A DNA stretch of 64,000 nucleotides from a bacterium (GTDB lineage: Bacteria > Hydrothermota > UBA3073 > JACQXS01 > JAQTXJ01): contig JAQUPX010000003.1 of NCBI GenBank assembly GCA_028716385.1, positions 124,001 to 188,000 on the forward strand, written 5' to 3'. The translations under genes and the position numbers were made by a program. Under the pieces are notes generated by a model. The model made no database searches. It had not been told where the DNA came from and saw nothing but the letters and a program-made list of their open reading frames with translations. Below, piece after piece: positions 16,335 through 24,818 of the stretch; the first letter of the stretch is position 1, and each line of letters begins with the position of its first letter.

Positions 16335-16598
16335 TTACTTCTTATCGTTCCAGTGGTAATAGTCCTGCATAGTCCCTAAATAAATAAACTCCAACTGCGC
16401 TTCCTCTACCTTATCGTTTCTCGCTTTTGCAGTTAAGATGTTCCCTAAATACCCCTGCGCCTCAAGTAATAATTCCCTTTGCTGAGCTGCTTCCGGGAGA
16501 AATGGAGTGTTTACAAAAACTTCGTGGTTAATCTTCTCGTATTCCTTGCCTATTTGAAATTTTGTCATTTCAGTTGCCTCCATGGTCTCAGTGGACAA
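16335..16598 (-). CDS. Small helical protein, paralogue of the 11690-11938 gene
   Basis: 87 residues, mostly helical by eye. It shares with the 11690-11938 protein the spaced pattern P...(Q/R)RE.LL.AQ..LGNIL.AK...DK.EE...E and a terminal YY.W. No known family. Translation could start at the first Met or at the internal MTKFQIGKEYEK (residue 11), which matches the MTKQQIDREYKK start of the paralogue; the latter start is likely the real one. It lies just beyond the right inverted repeat of the GxxExxY cassette. Confidence 0.6.
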   Translation of the reverse strand: MSTETMEATEMTKFQIGKEYEKINHEVFVNTPFLPEAAQQRELLLEAQGYLGNILTAKARNDKVEEAQLEFIYLGTMQDYYHWNDKK

Positions 16599-17031
16599 GA
16601 CTTCCCAATAGTTTTATACAACACCCCTTTGTGTTTAATTTATTGTAGGGAGTTATTTCAGAAAGTCAACATATATCTGGGAATAGTAGAAAATAGTTTT
16701 AAGAAACACCCGAACCAACTTTGCCACGAAAGCACTAAAACACGAAATTACACCAAATAGAAAAAATTATTAGCCACCCCGCCAAAGCGGGGTAAATTCC
16801 AAACACGCCTGCCTGCCGACAGGCCATGCCTACGGCAGGTAAACAGGGATTTTCACGGATTTCAAAAACAAACAGAAAGTCTTTGAGCCAAAACAAATCA
16901 CAACACAAAATAAAAAAGACAAATCATACAGCAAAAACAAAAATATTACAAAAACCAAGAGCAAAAGTTGATTTTATTATAAGCAATGTTAATAAAATTA
17001 ATATATTTTAATAGAAATGTTAATTTTTTTA
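16599..17031. repeat. Repeat-rich spacer
   Basis: Contains CCACGAAAGCACTAAAACAC-type words (about 16722), GCCACCCCGCCAAAGCGGGG (about 16772), a CCTGCCTGCCGACAGGC palindrome near 16808 and an ATTTTCACGGATTTC word. The last part is AT-rich and leads into a promoter. No gene seen. Confidence 0.6.
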
Positions 17032-17058
17032 TTGACAAGATAATTTTCATACTATAAT
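17032..17058 (+). promoter_or_regulatory. Sigma70-type promoter, probably leaderless transcript
   Basis: TTGACA at 17032-17037 and TATAAT at 17053-17058, spacing 15. The start codon at 17070 is only 11 bases after the -10 box, and no Shine-Dalgarno lies between, so the mRNA may begin at or just before the ATG. Confidence 0.65.
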
Positions 17059-17069
17059 GTCATCTCATT

Positions 17070-17462
17070 ATGAATAAAACAACAAATATCAATAACTGCC
17101 CTTTTTGTAAAGGCGAGATTTTTGTAAAAGAGTTTGAGTGTAAGAGCTGCAAAACTAAAATAGTCGGCGAGTTCCAACGGGATAAGTTTTCAAACCTTTC
17201 GCCTGAACTCTTGAAGTTTGCAGAAGTTTTTTTGCTGAACGAGGGTAACATAAAAGGCGTAGAAGAAACGCTCGGTTGTTCATACCCTAAAGTAAAAAGT
17301 ATGCTGAAAGAATTAGTCCAGGCTTTAGGATATGAATACAAAGAAAAGAAAGAAGAGGAAACGGGAGCAATCAAAAAAAATAAGAGAAAAGAAGTGCTTG
17401 ATATGCTGGAAACCGGAGAAATAACCGTGGAAGAAGCAAAAGATTTATTAGGTAATCTTTAA
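17070..17462 (+). CDS. DUF2089-family zinc-ribbon/HTH protein
   Basis: 130 residues. The N-terminal zinc ribbon has CPFC (about residues 10-13) and CKSC (about 24-27). A helix-turn-helix-like middle follows (SPELLKFAEVFLLNEGNIKGVEETLGCSYPKVKSMLKEL), as in DUF2089. The C-terminal hairpin RKEVLDMLETGEITVEEAKDLL recurs in two other proteins of this operon. DUF2089 proteins are thought to be DNA-binding regulators. First gene of a four-gene operon and probably its regulator; the next start is 10 bases downstream after AAGGAGG. Confidence 0.85.
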   Translation: MNKTTNINNCPFCKGEIFVKEFECKSCKTKIVGEFQRDKFSNLSPELLKFAEVFLLNEGNIKGVEETLGCSYPKVKSMLKELVQALGYEYKEKKEEETGAIKKNKRKEVLDMLETGEITVEEAKDLLGNL

Positions 17463-17472
17463 GGAGGAATAT

Positions 17473-18465
17473 ATGGAAGAATATAAAAAATATCCCGTAA
17501 AAAAAGACTCTTTGTCCATTTCCATAGCCCTTGCGAGTTATGACTTGTCAATAGAAGGATGCGAAGGGAATGAGGTTATTATAGAAACAGACGATAAAGA
17601 AACCGCCGATAAAAGACTCACTATTTCAATGGAAGGAAAAGAATTAAGAATAACGGAAAATTCGGGAATTTCGTTTGGCAGGTACGAGGGAGAATTGGTT
17701 TTACGTTTGCCCCTTAAAAAACAATATTCCGGGGGATGTAAGGTTGCAAGCGGAGATGTAGAAATAAAAAACGTCTTCTATAACGGAATAATCAAATCGG
17801 CATCCGGGGATATCGCCATAGAATCACTTAAAGGAGACATAGAAATAGGAACTACTTCCGGAGATATTGAGTTGAATGACATCGAAGGTAACGCAAATGT
17901 TCATTCTATGAGCGGCGACATAGAAATTAACGACGGGACTATACATTCTCTGGATATTGCCACAACATCCGGTGATATAAGCTTCTGCGGGAAACTCCTG
18001 CTTGAAAAAGATTGTTTTATAAAAAGCGTTTCCGGGGATATTGAACTTGATATCTCAAATGCGGAAAATTTACTTATTGAATCCAAAACACTTAGCGGTG
18101 ACATCGAAATAGAAGGAGATTACAGCGTTTCAAAAGAAGATAAAAATGGGTACAAGCATTTATCCTTAATAACCGTTTCCGGAGATATAAACGTAGAATT
18201 AGGAGACGACTGCAAAAACGTTTATGCGACTACCGTAAAAGCAAGAGATTCTTTTCACAGGGCAGGACACGGAATATTTGACAGGATGATTCATAATGGC
18301 GTTCACAGGACAATAGATGAAGCAGTAAAAAGGGCTCCACGGGGAGTAGAAATCGTTGAAAACGAAGAACCTTCCAGAACGGAACATATTTCCCGGATAT
18401 TAAAAATGCTGGAAGACGGCAAAGTAAATGCGGAACAAGCAAGAGAACTGATTGACGCATTATAA
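17473..18465 (+). CDS. DUF4097-family beta-repeat protein with C-terminal helical hairpin
   Basis: 330 residues. The middle consists of short strands with a repeating SGDIEI motif (at least eight copies of SGD), which would stack into a beta-helix-like sheet, as in DUF4097 proteins. No signal peptide is visible. The C-terminus ends in RILKMLEDGKVNAEQARELIDAL, the same hairpin seen in its neighbours. In Firmicutes related YvlB/LiaX-type proteins are linked to cell-envelope stress, with the hairpin at the N-terminus; here it is C-terminal. The role here is inferred only from family. Strong Shine-Dalgarno AAGGAGGAATAT. Confidence 0.8.
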   Translation: MEEYKKYPVKKDSLSISIALASYDLSIEGCEGNEVIIETDDKETADKRLTISMEGKELRITENSGISFGRYEGELVLRLPLKKQYSGGCKVASGDVEIKNVFYNGIIKSASGDIAIESLKGDIEIGTTSGDIELNDIEGNANVHSMSGDIEINDGTIHSLDIATTSGDISFCGKLLLEKDCFIKSVSGDIELDISNAENLLIESKTLSGDIEIEGDYSVSKEDKNGYKHLSLITVSGDINVELGDDCKNVYATTVKARDSFHRAGHGIFDRMIHNGVHRTIDEAVKRAPRGVEIVENEEPSRTEHISRILKMLEDGKVNAEQARELIDAL

Positions 18466-18466
18466 T

Positions 18467-18937
18467 ATGATATTCTTGCACATATTCTTAGGTATATTAT
18501 GGTTTATCGTTATTTCCATATATTCCATCCTATGCGGCATTCATATCCGTCAACAGTTTTTTAGGGCAATAATTGTAGTGCTTTTGGGACTCTCCGTTTT
18601 ACTCTGTTATTTTGCATTTTCTGAGATAATTTTCTTCATCCTTACTATATTGGAATTAATCCCTTATATAATATGGGAACATTACGAGGTATACTTAAAA
18701 TCCGACAAGTTCAAACCAAGCAAATTCATAAAACGTTTTTATTCCTGGATTTTTGTAAAAAACGAAGACGTTTTGATAAATTTAGTGTTTCCAAAGTTTT
18801 TAACCTATTTCGTTGTTTTGATAATATCAACAAATCGTAAATTCCGTTCATTGCTTCCGGGCATTACTAACGCTATAAGTTTAGGCGTAGATGTTGACGT
18901 AGAAAACAATGACGGAATCGTAAGTATTCACATTTAA
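18467..18937 (+). CDS. Small membrane protein, function unknown
   Basis: About 156 residues from the ATG at 18467, directly after the previous stop codon (TAA at 18463-18465). Two long hydrophobic segments are near the N-terminus (residues about 1-25 and 30-60), then a charged region and a third hydrophobic stretch. The last residues (ISLGVDVDVENNDGIVSIHI) are beta-like. No family recognised. The operon position between a DUF4097 protein and a hairpin protein suggests a shared envelope-related role. Confidence 0.65.
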   Translation: MIFLHIFLGILWFIVISIYSILCGIHIRQQFFRAIIVVLLGLSVLLCYFAFSEIIFFILTILELIPYIIWEHYEVYLKSDKFKPSKFIKRFYSWIFVKNEDVLINLVFPKFLTYFVVLIISTNRKFRSLLPGITNAISLGVDVDVENNDGIVSIHI

Positions 18938-18949
18938 AAGGAGGAAAAT

Positions 18950-19333
18950 ATGGAAGAGAGAACAAGAATTTTGAAAATGCTTGAAAACGGCAAAATAAAT
19001 GCAGAGGAAGCAGAAAAACTTTTACAAAGCATTGATAAAAAAATGGAAACGCAGGATAAACCTAAGAAAATTATACTCACAAAAGGCAGTGGCAAAAAGT
19101 TGAAAGTAAGAGTAGAATCCGAAGGTGGCAAAGAAAACGTAAACATAAGTATTCCACTATCTCTTGCCAAATTGGTAGCCGGTTTTATTCCAAAGGAACA
19201 GCAAAGAACAATGGAAGCTCAAGGGATAGATTTAAACACCATTCTGGGACATATAGATGAACTTGAAGCTATGGGGGAAGACCTTGTTAATGTGGATTCC
19301 GATAATGAAAAAGTAAGGATTTATATAGAATAG
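18950..19333 (+). CDS. Protein with N-terminal SHOCT-like helical hairpin
   Basis: 127 residues. It begins with ERTRILKMLENGKINAEEAEKLL, the helical hairpin shared with the two upstream proteins, followed by a basic linker and a domain of unknown function (LKVRVESEGGKENVNISIPLSLAKLVAGFIPKEQ) as in DUF4097/YvlB-associated proteins. Preceded by AAAAGGAGGAAAATATG. Last gene of the operon; the downstream spacer has repeats. The shared hairpin suggests the operon products bind one another. Confidence 0.75.
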   Translation: MEERTRILKMLENGKINAEEAEKLLQSIDKKMETQDKPKKIILTKGSGKKLKVRVESEGGKENVNISIPLSLAKLVAGFIPKEQQRTMEAQGIDLNTILGHIDELEAMGEDLVNVDSDNEKVRIYIE

Positions 19334-19507
19334 AATAAACAAGTAAATTCAAAAACATAAAAAATTGGAACCACGAGATTACACAGATTCACACGAGATT
19401 TTCCAACAAACAGACAAAAAAACAGATTATAGCCACGGATGAACACGGACAAACAGAAGACAAAAAAGATAGATTAGATAGTAAAAAAACAAAAGTAAAA
19501 ACAGTGG

Positions 19508-19527
19508 ATTCCCGCTTTCGCGGGAAT
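19508..19527. repeat. dRS3-like palindrome
   Basis: ATTCCCGCTTTCGCGGGAAT followed by GACAAATGG. Same family as 2673-2692, opposite orientation of the tip. Confidence 0.8.
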
Positions 19528-19584
19528 GACAAATGGGAAGTAGAAAGGAAAGCAGGTAATGACATATAAAAATGGAGGGATGAA

Positions 19585-20316
19585 ATGAAAATAACTGTGT
19601 TTAACGGAAGTCCACGCGCTGAAAAAGGGAATACACACATTATGGTGGAAGAATTTCTATCCGGCGCAAAAGAAGCCGGAGCTGAAACCGAAAATATCTT
19701 TCTGGTAAAAAATAACATAAAACATTGTCTCGGATGTTATAACTGCTGGATACAAACTCCCGGCGAATGCATAATCAAAGATGATATGAAAGAGTTATTA
19801 TCAAAATTTATAGAAACGGATATTGTCGTTTTCGCAACTCCCCTCTATGTAGATAATGTAAGCGGAATTATGAAAAACTTTATGGATAGATTAATACCAG
19901 TTCTGGACCCGTATTTTAAAAAAGATGAAAACGGTGAGTGCCGTCATACAAATAGATACAACAAATCTCCTAAAATTGTGGTAATTTCAAATTCAGGGTT
20001 CCCCGAACAAAGCCATTTTCAGGTGCTACAACTGTTATTCAGAAGAATTGCAAAAAATATGCAATCCGAAGTTATCGGAGAAATATATAGAGGAGGAGGC
20101 CCAATCCTTGGAAATAAAATGTTACTCCTTACCCCCTTTATCCACAACTATAAAAAATGTTTGCACAAAGCCGGCAAAGAAATAGTTGAAAATTTAAAAC
20201 TCTCTGACGAGACTATCCAAAAACTGGAAAAACCAATAATCCCAGATGAACAATATATAAGCGGCGCAAATAAAAGTTGGGATAAAACACTGGCAAAGAT
20301 TAAAGATAAATTGTAA
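19585..20316 (+). CDS. Flavodoxin-like NAD(P)H-dependent oxidoreductase
   Basis: 243 residues of the NADPH-dependent FMN reductase/iron-sulfur flavoprotein group. The N-terminus VFNGSPRAEKGNTH is the FMN phosphate-binding loop. CLGCYNCWIQTPGEC gives a Cys cluster (residues about 49-63) and ATPLYVDNVSGIMKNFMDR is the conserved flavin segment. Such proteins reduce quinones, nitro compounds or act in electron transfer; the substrate is not predictable. The Cys cluster could hold an Fe-S centre but has tighter spacing than classic iron-sulfur flavoproteins. It stands alone, with a good GGAGGGATGAAATG start. Confidence 0.85.
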   Translation: MKITVFNGSPRAEKGNTHIMVEEFLSGAKEAGAETENIFLVKNNIKHCLGCYNCWIQTPGECIIKDDMKELLSKFIETDIVVFATPLYVDNVSGIMKNFMDRLIPVLDPYFKKDENGECRHTNRYNKSPKIVVISNSGFPEQSHFQVLQLLFRRIAKNMQSEVIGEIYRGGGPILGNKMLLLTPFIHNYKKCLHKAGKEIVENLKLSDETIQKLEKPIIPDEQYISGANKSWDKTLAKIKDKL

Positions 20317-20429
20317 TTCATTGAGAGAACTAGTCCTGCGCTTTATGTGAAAAAACAATTGTTCTCGTTTAATTTTAGGACTAACAGCTATTTATTTTGT
20401 TGAAGATATTTCTGCCAGTTGTTCAAGTT

Positions 20430-20645
20430 TCATATTATCTCTACTTTATTCTTTATTCTCATCTCCATTTCCATCTTATTTTTTTCTTCTATGTTTTTAA
20501 ACTTATAAATCCCGGGGGAAAATGGTGTTTTTAGTGACCACGACAAAAGCGCTTCCACTCTTTCCAAATCAAACTCTTTTTCGACTCTGTTTTTTATTTC
20601 AAACTTTCGTTGCTCTGAAAAGTTTTTAAATTTATAAATCGGCAT
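20430..20645 (-). CDS. Small protein with duplicated YKFKN(I/F) motif
   Basis: 71 residues. The motif YKFKN occurs at the N-terminus (IYKFKNFSEQRKFE) and again near residue 47 (IYKFKNIEEKNKME). I recall similar small YKFRSIEE-type proteins in other bacteria, probably in two-gene modules, but cannot name the family with certainty. A 12-codon frame starting just downstream (MKLEQLAEISSTK at about 20436) may be the remnant of its partner gene. Function unknown. Confidence 0.5.
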   Translation of the reverse strand: MPIYKFKNFSEQRKFEIKNRVEKEFDLERVEALLSWSLKTPFSPGIYKFKNIEEKNKMEMEMRIKNKVEII

Positions 20646-21017
20646 TTTTCTATGGTAAATGCTGTTTCTAAATTGTCAAATTTTTAAAGTCTAAAAAATA
20701 AAAACATAGAATAGAACCACAAAATTACAATAGATTTTCCAATAAACAAACTCCTATCTACCCGACTTCAAAAAGATTGTCAGACAAAAATGCCTGTCTG
20801 CCGTCAGACAGGGATTTACACGGATACGACAAAAGTCCAAAGAACAAAGCTCCAATTCCAAATTCTAAATCCAAAATCTATAACCAGCCCTTGAGCTATC
20901 TAGGGCTGGTTATCCTGCTCTGCTGGAAAATCCAAAATTCAATGCTTGACTTTTTTATCATTTATAATTAAAGTGCAAGCTATTATAAATTAAAAATCAT
21001 ACACACAGGAGGTTGGA
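20646..21017. repeat. Repeat-bearing spacer upstream of aldehyde dehydrogenase
   Basis: Holds a CTGTCTGCCGTCAGACAGG palindrome near 20794 and a CCAGCCC...GGGCTGG hairpin at about 20884-20910. A TATAAT-like box lies near 20963 but has no well-spaced -35. AGGAGG at 21008-21013 precedes the next start. Confidence 0.5.
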
Positions 21018-22505
21018 ATGTACAAGAATTACATAAACGGTAAATGGCAAGATGCCAAATGTGGCAAGACTTTTACAAAACTAAATCCCGCAACAGGTGA
21101 AGAAGTCGGAAAATTTCCTTTATCCGAACCGGAAGACGTTAATGATGCAGTTGCAAGCGCAAAAAAAGCTTTTAAGGGCTGGAGCAGAACTCCGCTTCCT
21201 ACAAGAGGCGATATAATGTTAAAACTGGGTAACCTTATGCTGAAAAATAAAGAAGAACTTGCCCGCATAGAAACACAGGATATGGGTAAAGTTTTAAAAG
21301 AAACACGCGGCGACGTCCAGGAAGGCATAGATACGGCATACTACGCTTTCGGCGAAGCAAGAAGATTTTTCGGTAAAACCGTTCCTTCCGAATTACCTGA
21401 TAAAATATGTATGACTTTCCACCGCCCGATTGGAGTTGCAGGATTAATATCACCATGGAACTTTCCCGCGGCAATACCTTGCTGGAAAATGATACCTGCG
21501 TTACTTTCAGGAAATACGGTAGTTTTTAAACCATCCCGTGAAGCTCCTGCAACCGCTGCAAAACTCGTAGAATTGCTTATTGAAGCAGGCATTCCTGAAG
21601 GTGTAGTAAATATTATTCACGGAGCCGGAACAAACGTAGGCGAAGCTATCGCTACCCATCCCGACATAAGCGTAATAAGCTTTACAGGCTCAGTACCGGT
21701 AGGTAAAAGATTGGCAGAAATTTCCGGCAAAAGCCTTAAAAGAATAAGCCTTGAACTTGGCGGGAAAAACGGACAAATAGTAATGGACGATGCAGACCTT
21801 GAACTTGCCCTTGAAGGCGCATTATGGGGAGCGTTCGGAACTACAGGACAAAGATGCACGGCAACTTCAAGAGTAATCTTGCATAAAGCTATTCATGATA
21901 AATTCGTGGATATGCTTGTCAAAAGAGCAAATAAAATAAAAATAGGTTACGGATTGGACGAATCAATGGAAATGGGACCCTGCGTTTCTGAAAAACAACG
22001 TGATATAGTCGCAAAATACGTGGACATAGGCAAAAAAGAAGGTGCGAAACTTGCTTGCGGCGGAGAACCTTATACCGAAGGCAACTGCAAAAACGGATTT
22101 TTCTACAGACCGACAATATTCACGGGAGTAACTCCGGATATGAGAATAGCAAAAGAAGAAATATTCGGGCCGGTGTTGTCCGTTCTGAAAGTAAACGACT
22201 TAGACGAAGCAATTAAAGTCATAAACGACACAGAATACGGACTTTCATCTTCAGTATACATAAAAGACGTTAATAACGCAATGAAAGCCGTTGCAGAAAT
22301 AGAAGCAGGTATAACTTATATAAATGCACCGACAATTGGCGCCGAATGTCATTTGCCATTCGGAGGAGTAAAAAATACGGGTAACGGACACAGAGAAGGC
22401 GGATGGACGGTTTATGAAGTATTCAACGAAACCCAGACAGTTTATATTGATTACTCTGCAAAACTCCAGAGAGCACAGATTGATACGACAGTAACACTAA
22501 AGTAG
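21018..22505 (+). CDS. NAD(P)-dependent aldehyde dehydrogenase
   Basis: 495 residues, normal ALDH length. Conserved parts: PWNFPAAIPCWKMIPALLSGNTVVFKPS (cofactor region), FTGSVPVGKRL, LELGGKN with the general-base Glu, FGTTGQRCTATSR with the catalytic Cys, and KEEIFGPVLSVLK. The family oxidises aldehydes to carboxylates; the sequence is closest in feel to the piperidine-6-carboxylate/alpha-aminoadipic semialdehyde (ALDH7) or succinate semialdehyde groups, but the substrate is not assignable. The C-terminal GHREGGWTVYEVFNETQTVYIDYS is typical. Single-gene unit with a strong Shine-Dalgarno. Confidence 0.93.
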   Translation: MYKNYINGKWQDAKCGKTFTKLNPATGEEVGKFPLSEPEDVNDAVASAKKAFKGWSRTPLPTRGDIMLKLGNLMLKNKEELARIETQDMGKVLKETRGDVQEGIDTAYYAFGEARRFFGKTVPSELPDKICMTFHRPIGVAGLISPWNFPAAIPCWKMIPALLSGNTVVFKPSREAPATAAKLVELLIEAGIPEGVVNIIHGAGTNVGEAIATHPDISVISFTGSVPVGKRLAEISGKSLKRISLELGGKNGQIVMDDADLELALEGALWGAFGTTGQRCTATSRVILHKAIHDKFVDMLVKRANKIKIGYGLDESMEMGPCVSEKQRDIVAKYVDIGKKEGAKLACGGEPYTEGNCKNGFFYRPTIFTGVTPDMRIAKEEIFGPVLSVLKVNDLDEAIKVINDTEYGLSSSVYIKDVNNAMKAVAEIEAGITYINAPTIGAECHLPFGGVKNTGNGHREGGWTVYEVFNETQTVYIDYSAKLQRAQIDTTVTLK

Positions 22506-22625
22506 AGATTTTGGATTTTAGATTTCGGATTGCGGAATTAAAAGAAGAGAAAAAATACGAAGTGGGGAACGGACAAAGTTGGTATTAATAAAAAATATGA
22601 TTGACAAAGTTATAAAAGAGAAATA

Positions 22626-23537
22626 GTGATTATGATTATGGAAAAAAGAAGATACATTGATTTGCATAAAAGCGGGGAATTGAAGAAAAGAATTAAAAAG
22701 TCCCTTGAGATGCTTGAATCCTGCGAATTATGCCCGCGAAAATGCAAAGTAAATCGCCTGAATGATGAAAGAGGATTTTGTGGCGCAGGTAGGTTTGCAT
22801 TATTAGCCAGCTACGGGCCACATATGGGAGAAGAAATTCCTCTTGTCGGCAAAAACGGGTCAGGAACTATATTTGTCGGAGGATGTAATCTAAAATGTAT
22901 ATTCTGCCAGAATTATGAAATATCTCATGTTATGTATGGAGAAGAAGTAGAAGCAACACAATTAGCACAAATTATGTTGAAATTACAGAATATTAAATGC
23001 CATAATATAAATATCGTAACGCCTACACATATAGTGCCGCAAATCCTTGAAGCTTTGCCTTTTGCGATTGAACAGGGATTAAATTTACCGCTTATTTATA
23101 ATAGTAGCGCTTACGATAACAAAGAAGTTTTGGAATTATTGGATGGGGTAGTTGATATTTATATGCCCGATTTCAAGTTCTGGGATTCTACAATGGCTAC
23201 ACAATTTGCAGGAACCGAAAACTATCCTTTGATTGCACAGAACTCAATAAAAGAAATGCACCGCCAGGTAGGCGACCTTGTGTTAGATGAAAACGGTTTA
23301 GCTGAAAGGGGTTTAATAGCACGACACCTTTTATTGCCGGATGATATGGAGAATACAAAAGAGATAGTAAATTTTTTCTCTTCAATTTCAACGGATACTT
23401 ATGTAAATATAATGGACCAATATAGACCTTATGGCAATATAGAAGGATTTCCATCACTTGCAAAAAAAATAACCTCTTCCGAATTTAATAGCGTATTAGA
23501 ATTTGCAAAAGGAAAAGGACTTTATAGATTTTTATGA
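22626..23537 (+). CDS. Radical SAM protein, PflA-like (pyruvate formate-lyase activase-related)
   Basis: About 300 residues. An N-terminal Cys cluster CELCPRKCKVNR and GFCG, then the radical SAM motif CNLKCIFCQNYEIS (CxxxCxxC) binding a 4Fe-4S cluster, then IVTPTHIVPQI and DIYMPDFKFWD. This is the COG1313-type branch of PflA-like proteins, whose targets are mostly unknown. Possible starts are GTG 22626, ATG 22632 and ATG 22638; the last gives MEKRRYID. The next gene overlaps by 4 bases. No glycyl-radical enzyme is in the window. Confidence 0.88.
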   Translation: MIMIMEKRRYIDLHKSGELKKRIKKSLEMLESCELCPRKCKVNRLNDERGFCGAGRFALLASYGPHMGEEIPLVGKNGSGTIFVGGCNLKCIFCQNYEISHVMYGEEVEATQLAQIMLKLQNIKCHNINIVTPTHIVPQILEALPFAIEQGLNLPLIYNSSAYDNKEVLELLDGVVDIYMPDFKFWDSTMATQFAGTENYPLIAQNSIKEMHRQVGDLVLDENGLAERGLIARHLLLPDDMENTKEIVNFFSSISTDTYVNIMDQYRPYGNIEGFPSLAKKITSSEFNSVLEFAKGKGLYRFL

Positions 23538-23953
23538 AAATAAACTGGGAAGCACTTTGTGAAGCAGTTGGAGATTATTCTCAATCACGCATTTATATAT
23601 TCAATAAGAAAACAGGCGAAATTATTATAGTATCGGAATATATGAGCGACTCAAGTAAACGTGATTTAAGAACCCAGGTTGCCGGAATTAAGCCTGAAAA
23701 TTGTGTGGTAATACCAACTATGAGTTCAAGAGACGGATTCAAGTTAATGGAAGAGTTTGTTCCTTTCGTAAAAGATGACAAAGTGAAAGCTATATTAGCT
23801 GAAATATTGCCCCAAACCGCACCATTTAAACGATTCAAAGAAATAGTATTTAAGAACCCCGAAATACGAAAACAGTGGCAAAACTACCGCGAGGAAAGAT
23901 TGACCGAATACGCAAAGAAATGGCTTGTCAAAGAAGGAATTAAGGAAGAGTAA
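23534..23953 (+). CDS. UPF0158-like protein
   Basis: 139 residues. The pattern INWEALCEAV near the start, IPTMSSRDGFKLMEEFV in the middle, and FKRFKEIVFKNPEIRKQWQNYREER toward the end fits the UPF0158 family as remembered. Function not established. The start codon overlaps the radical SAM stop (ATGA), so the two are co-translated. Confidence 0.75.
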   Translation: MKINWEALCEAVGDYSQSRIYIFNKKTGEIIIVSEYMSDSSKRDLRTQVAGIKPENCVVIPTMSSRDGFKLMEEFVPFVKDDKVKAILAEILPQTAPFKRFKEIVFKNPEIRKQWQNYREERLTEYAKKWLVKEGIKEE

Positions 23954-24198
23954 AGAGTTGTAACCTCAATTTTAATTTTTCAAAACTCCCTGTGATTTAG
24001 AATATTTATTTTGCTGTAGTTTTTGTAGGCACAAATTCAAGACAAATGAAAAGTCTTTGTAGGCACAAATTCAATTTGTGCTTTTTTTGTATGATGTAAG
24101 TTTGTCCCTAATCGGGAGTCTCTATTAAATTAACAAAGTTAGGATTACTCTTTCAGACAAGCAGGAAAGGCAGTGTAGTATCGCAACCAAAACAATGG

Positions 24199-24218
24199 AT
24201 TCCTGCTTTCGCAGGAAT
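24199..24218. repeat. dRS3-like palindrome (CCT/AGG variant)
   Basis: ATTCCTGCTTTCGCAGGAAT, with compensating changes in both arms relative to 19508. An identical copy lies at 24705-24724. Confidence 0.75.
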
Positions 24219-24704
24219 GACAAATGAAAAGTCTTTGTAGGCACAAATTCAATTTGTGCTTTTTTGTATGATGTAAGTTATAGGGTAGGAATGGGGCAAC
24301 TGCCCCATTTTATTATGTTAATTATGCTAATTAGGGACTAGCGAGTTGGGGTTTACTCTTTCAGTATAAGCTTTTGTAGGCACAAATTCAATTTGTGCTT
24401 TTTTTGTAGTAAAGAGTCGGTAGGCAGCAGATAGAAAACACCCAAATCCAAAAATGAAATTTAGCCACGGATAAACACAGATTTCCACGGATAAAATATC
24501 TGACAAGAAAAATAAATAGGGCACATAAAACAAAAAACTAGCGAGTTGGGTTTACTCTTTCAGTATAAGTTTTTGTAGGCACAAATTCAATTTGTGCTTC
24601 TTTTGTAGGGGCGACCCGTTGGGTCGCCTTTGAAAAAAATATTTTTGGAATTACTCTTTCAGACAAGCAGGAAAGGCAGTGTAGTATCGCAACCAAAACA
24701 ATGG

Positions 24705-24724
24705 ATTCCTGCTTTCGCAGGAAT
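24705..24724. repeat. dRS3-like palindrome (CCT/AGG variant)
   Basis: Identical to 24199-24218 and part of the duplicated block of about 120 bp. Confidence 0.75.
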
Positions 24725-24818
24725 GACAAATGAAAAGCTTTTGTAGGCACAAATTCAATTTGTGCTTTTTTTGTAGGGGAGACCCGTTGGGTCGCCTTTG
24801 AGAAAAATATTTTTGGGA

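Larger units (their letters stand above)
23954..24818. repeat. Mosaic direct-repeat array
   Basis: Five full copies of the hairpin GCACAAATTCAATTTGTGC followed by a T-run (24063, 24241, 24380, 24579, 24747) and one half copy near 24029. A block of about 120 bp is duplicated (from about 24146 and 24651) and includes a palindrome ATTCCTGCTTTCGCAGGAAT (24199, 24705). GGCGACCCGTTGGGTCGCC is present near 24610 and, with one change, near 24778. TACTCTTTCAG words recur, matching the 3' end of the adjacent tlpA-like gene. No gene. Confidence 0.85.

Noticed and set aside
20937-20970. Promoter with TTGACT and TATAAT before the aldehyde dehydrogenase
   Set aside because: Spacing between the boxes is only 11 bases, too short for a normal promoter; another -35 may be used but is not clear.
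24327-24750. Two minus-strand ORFs sharing AQIEFVPTK..YTERVNP
   Set aside because: They are translations of the duplicated repeat block; no ribosome-binding sites and no domain.
23954-24818. CRISPR array
   Set aside because: The repeated unit is a terminator-like hairpin, the spacings are irregular (about 140-200 bp) and spacer-length sequences are themselves repeated. No cas genes are in the window.
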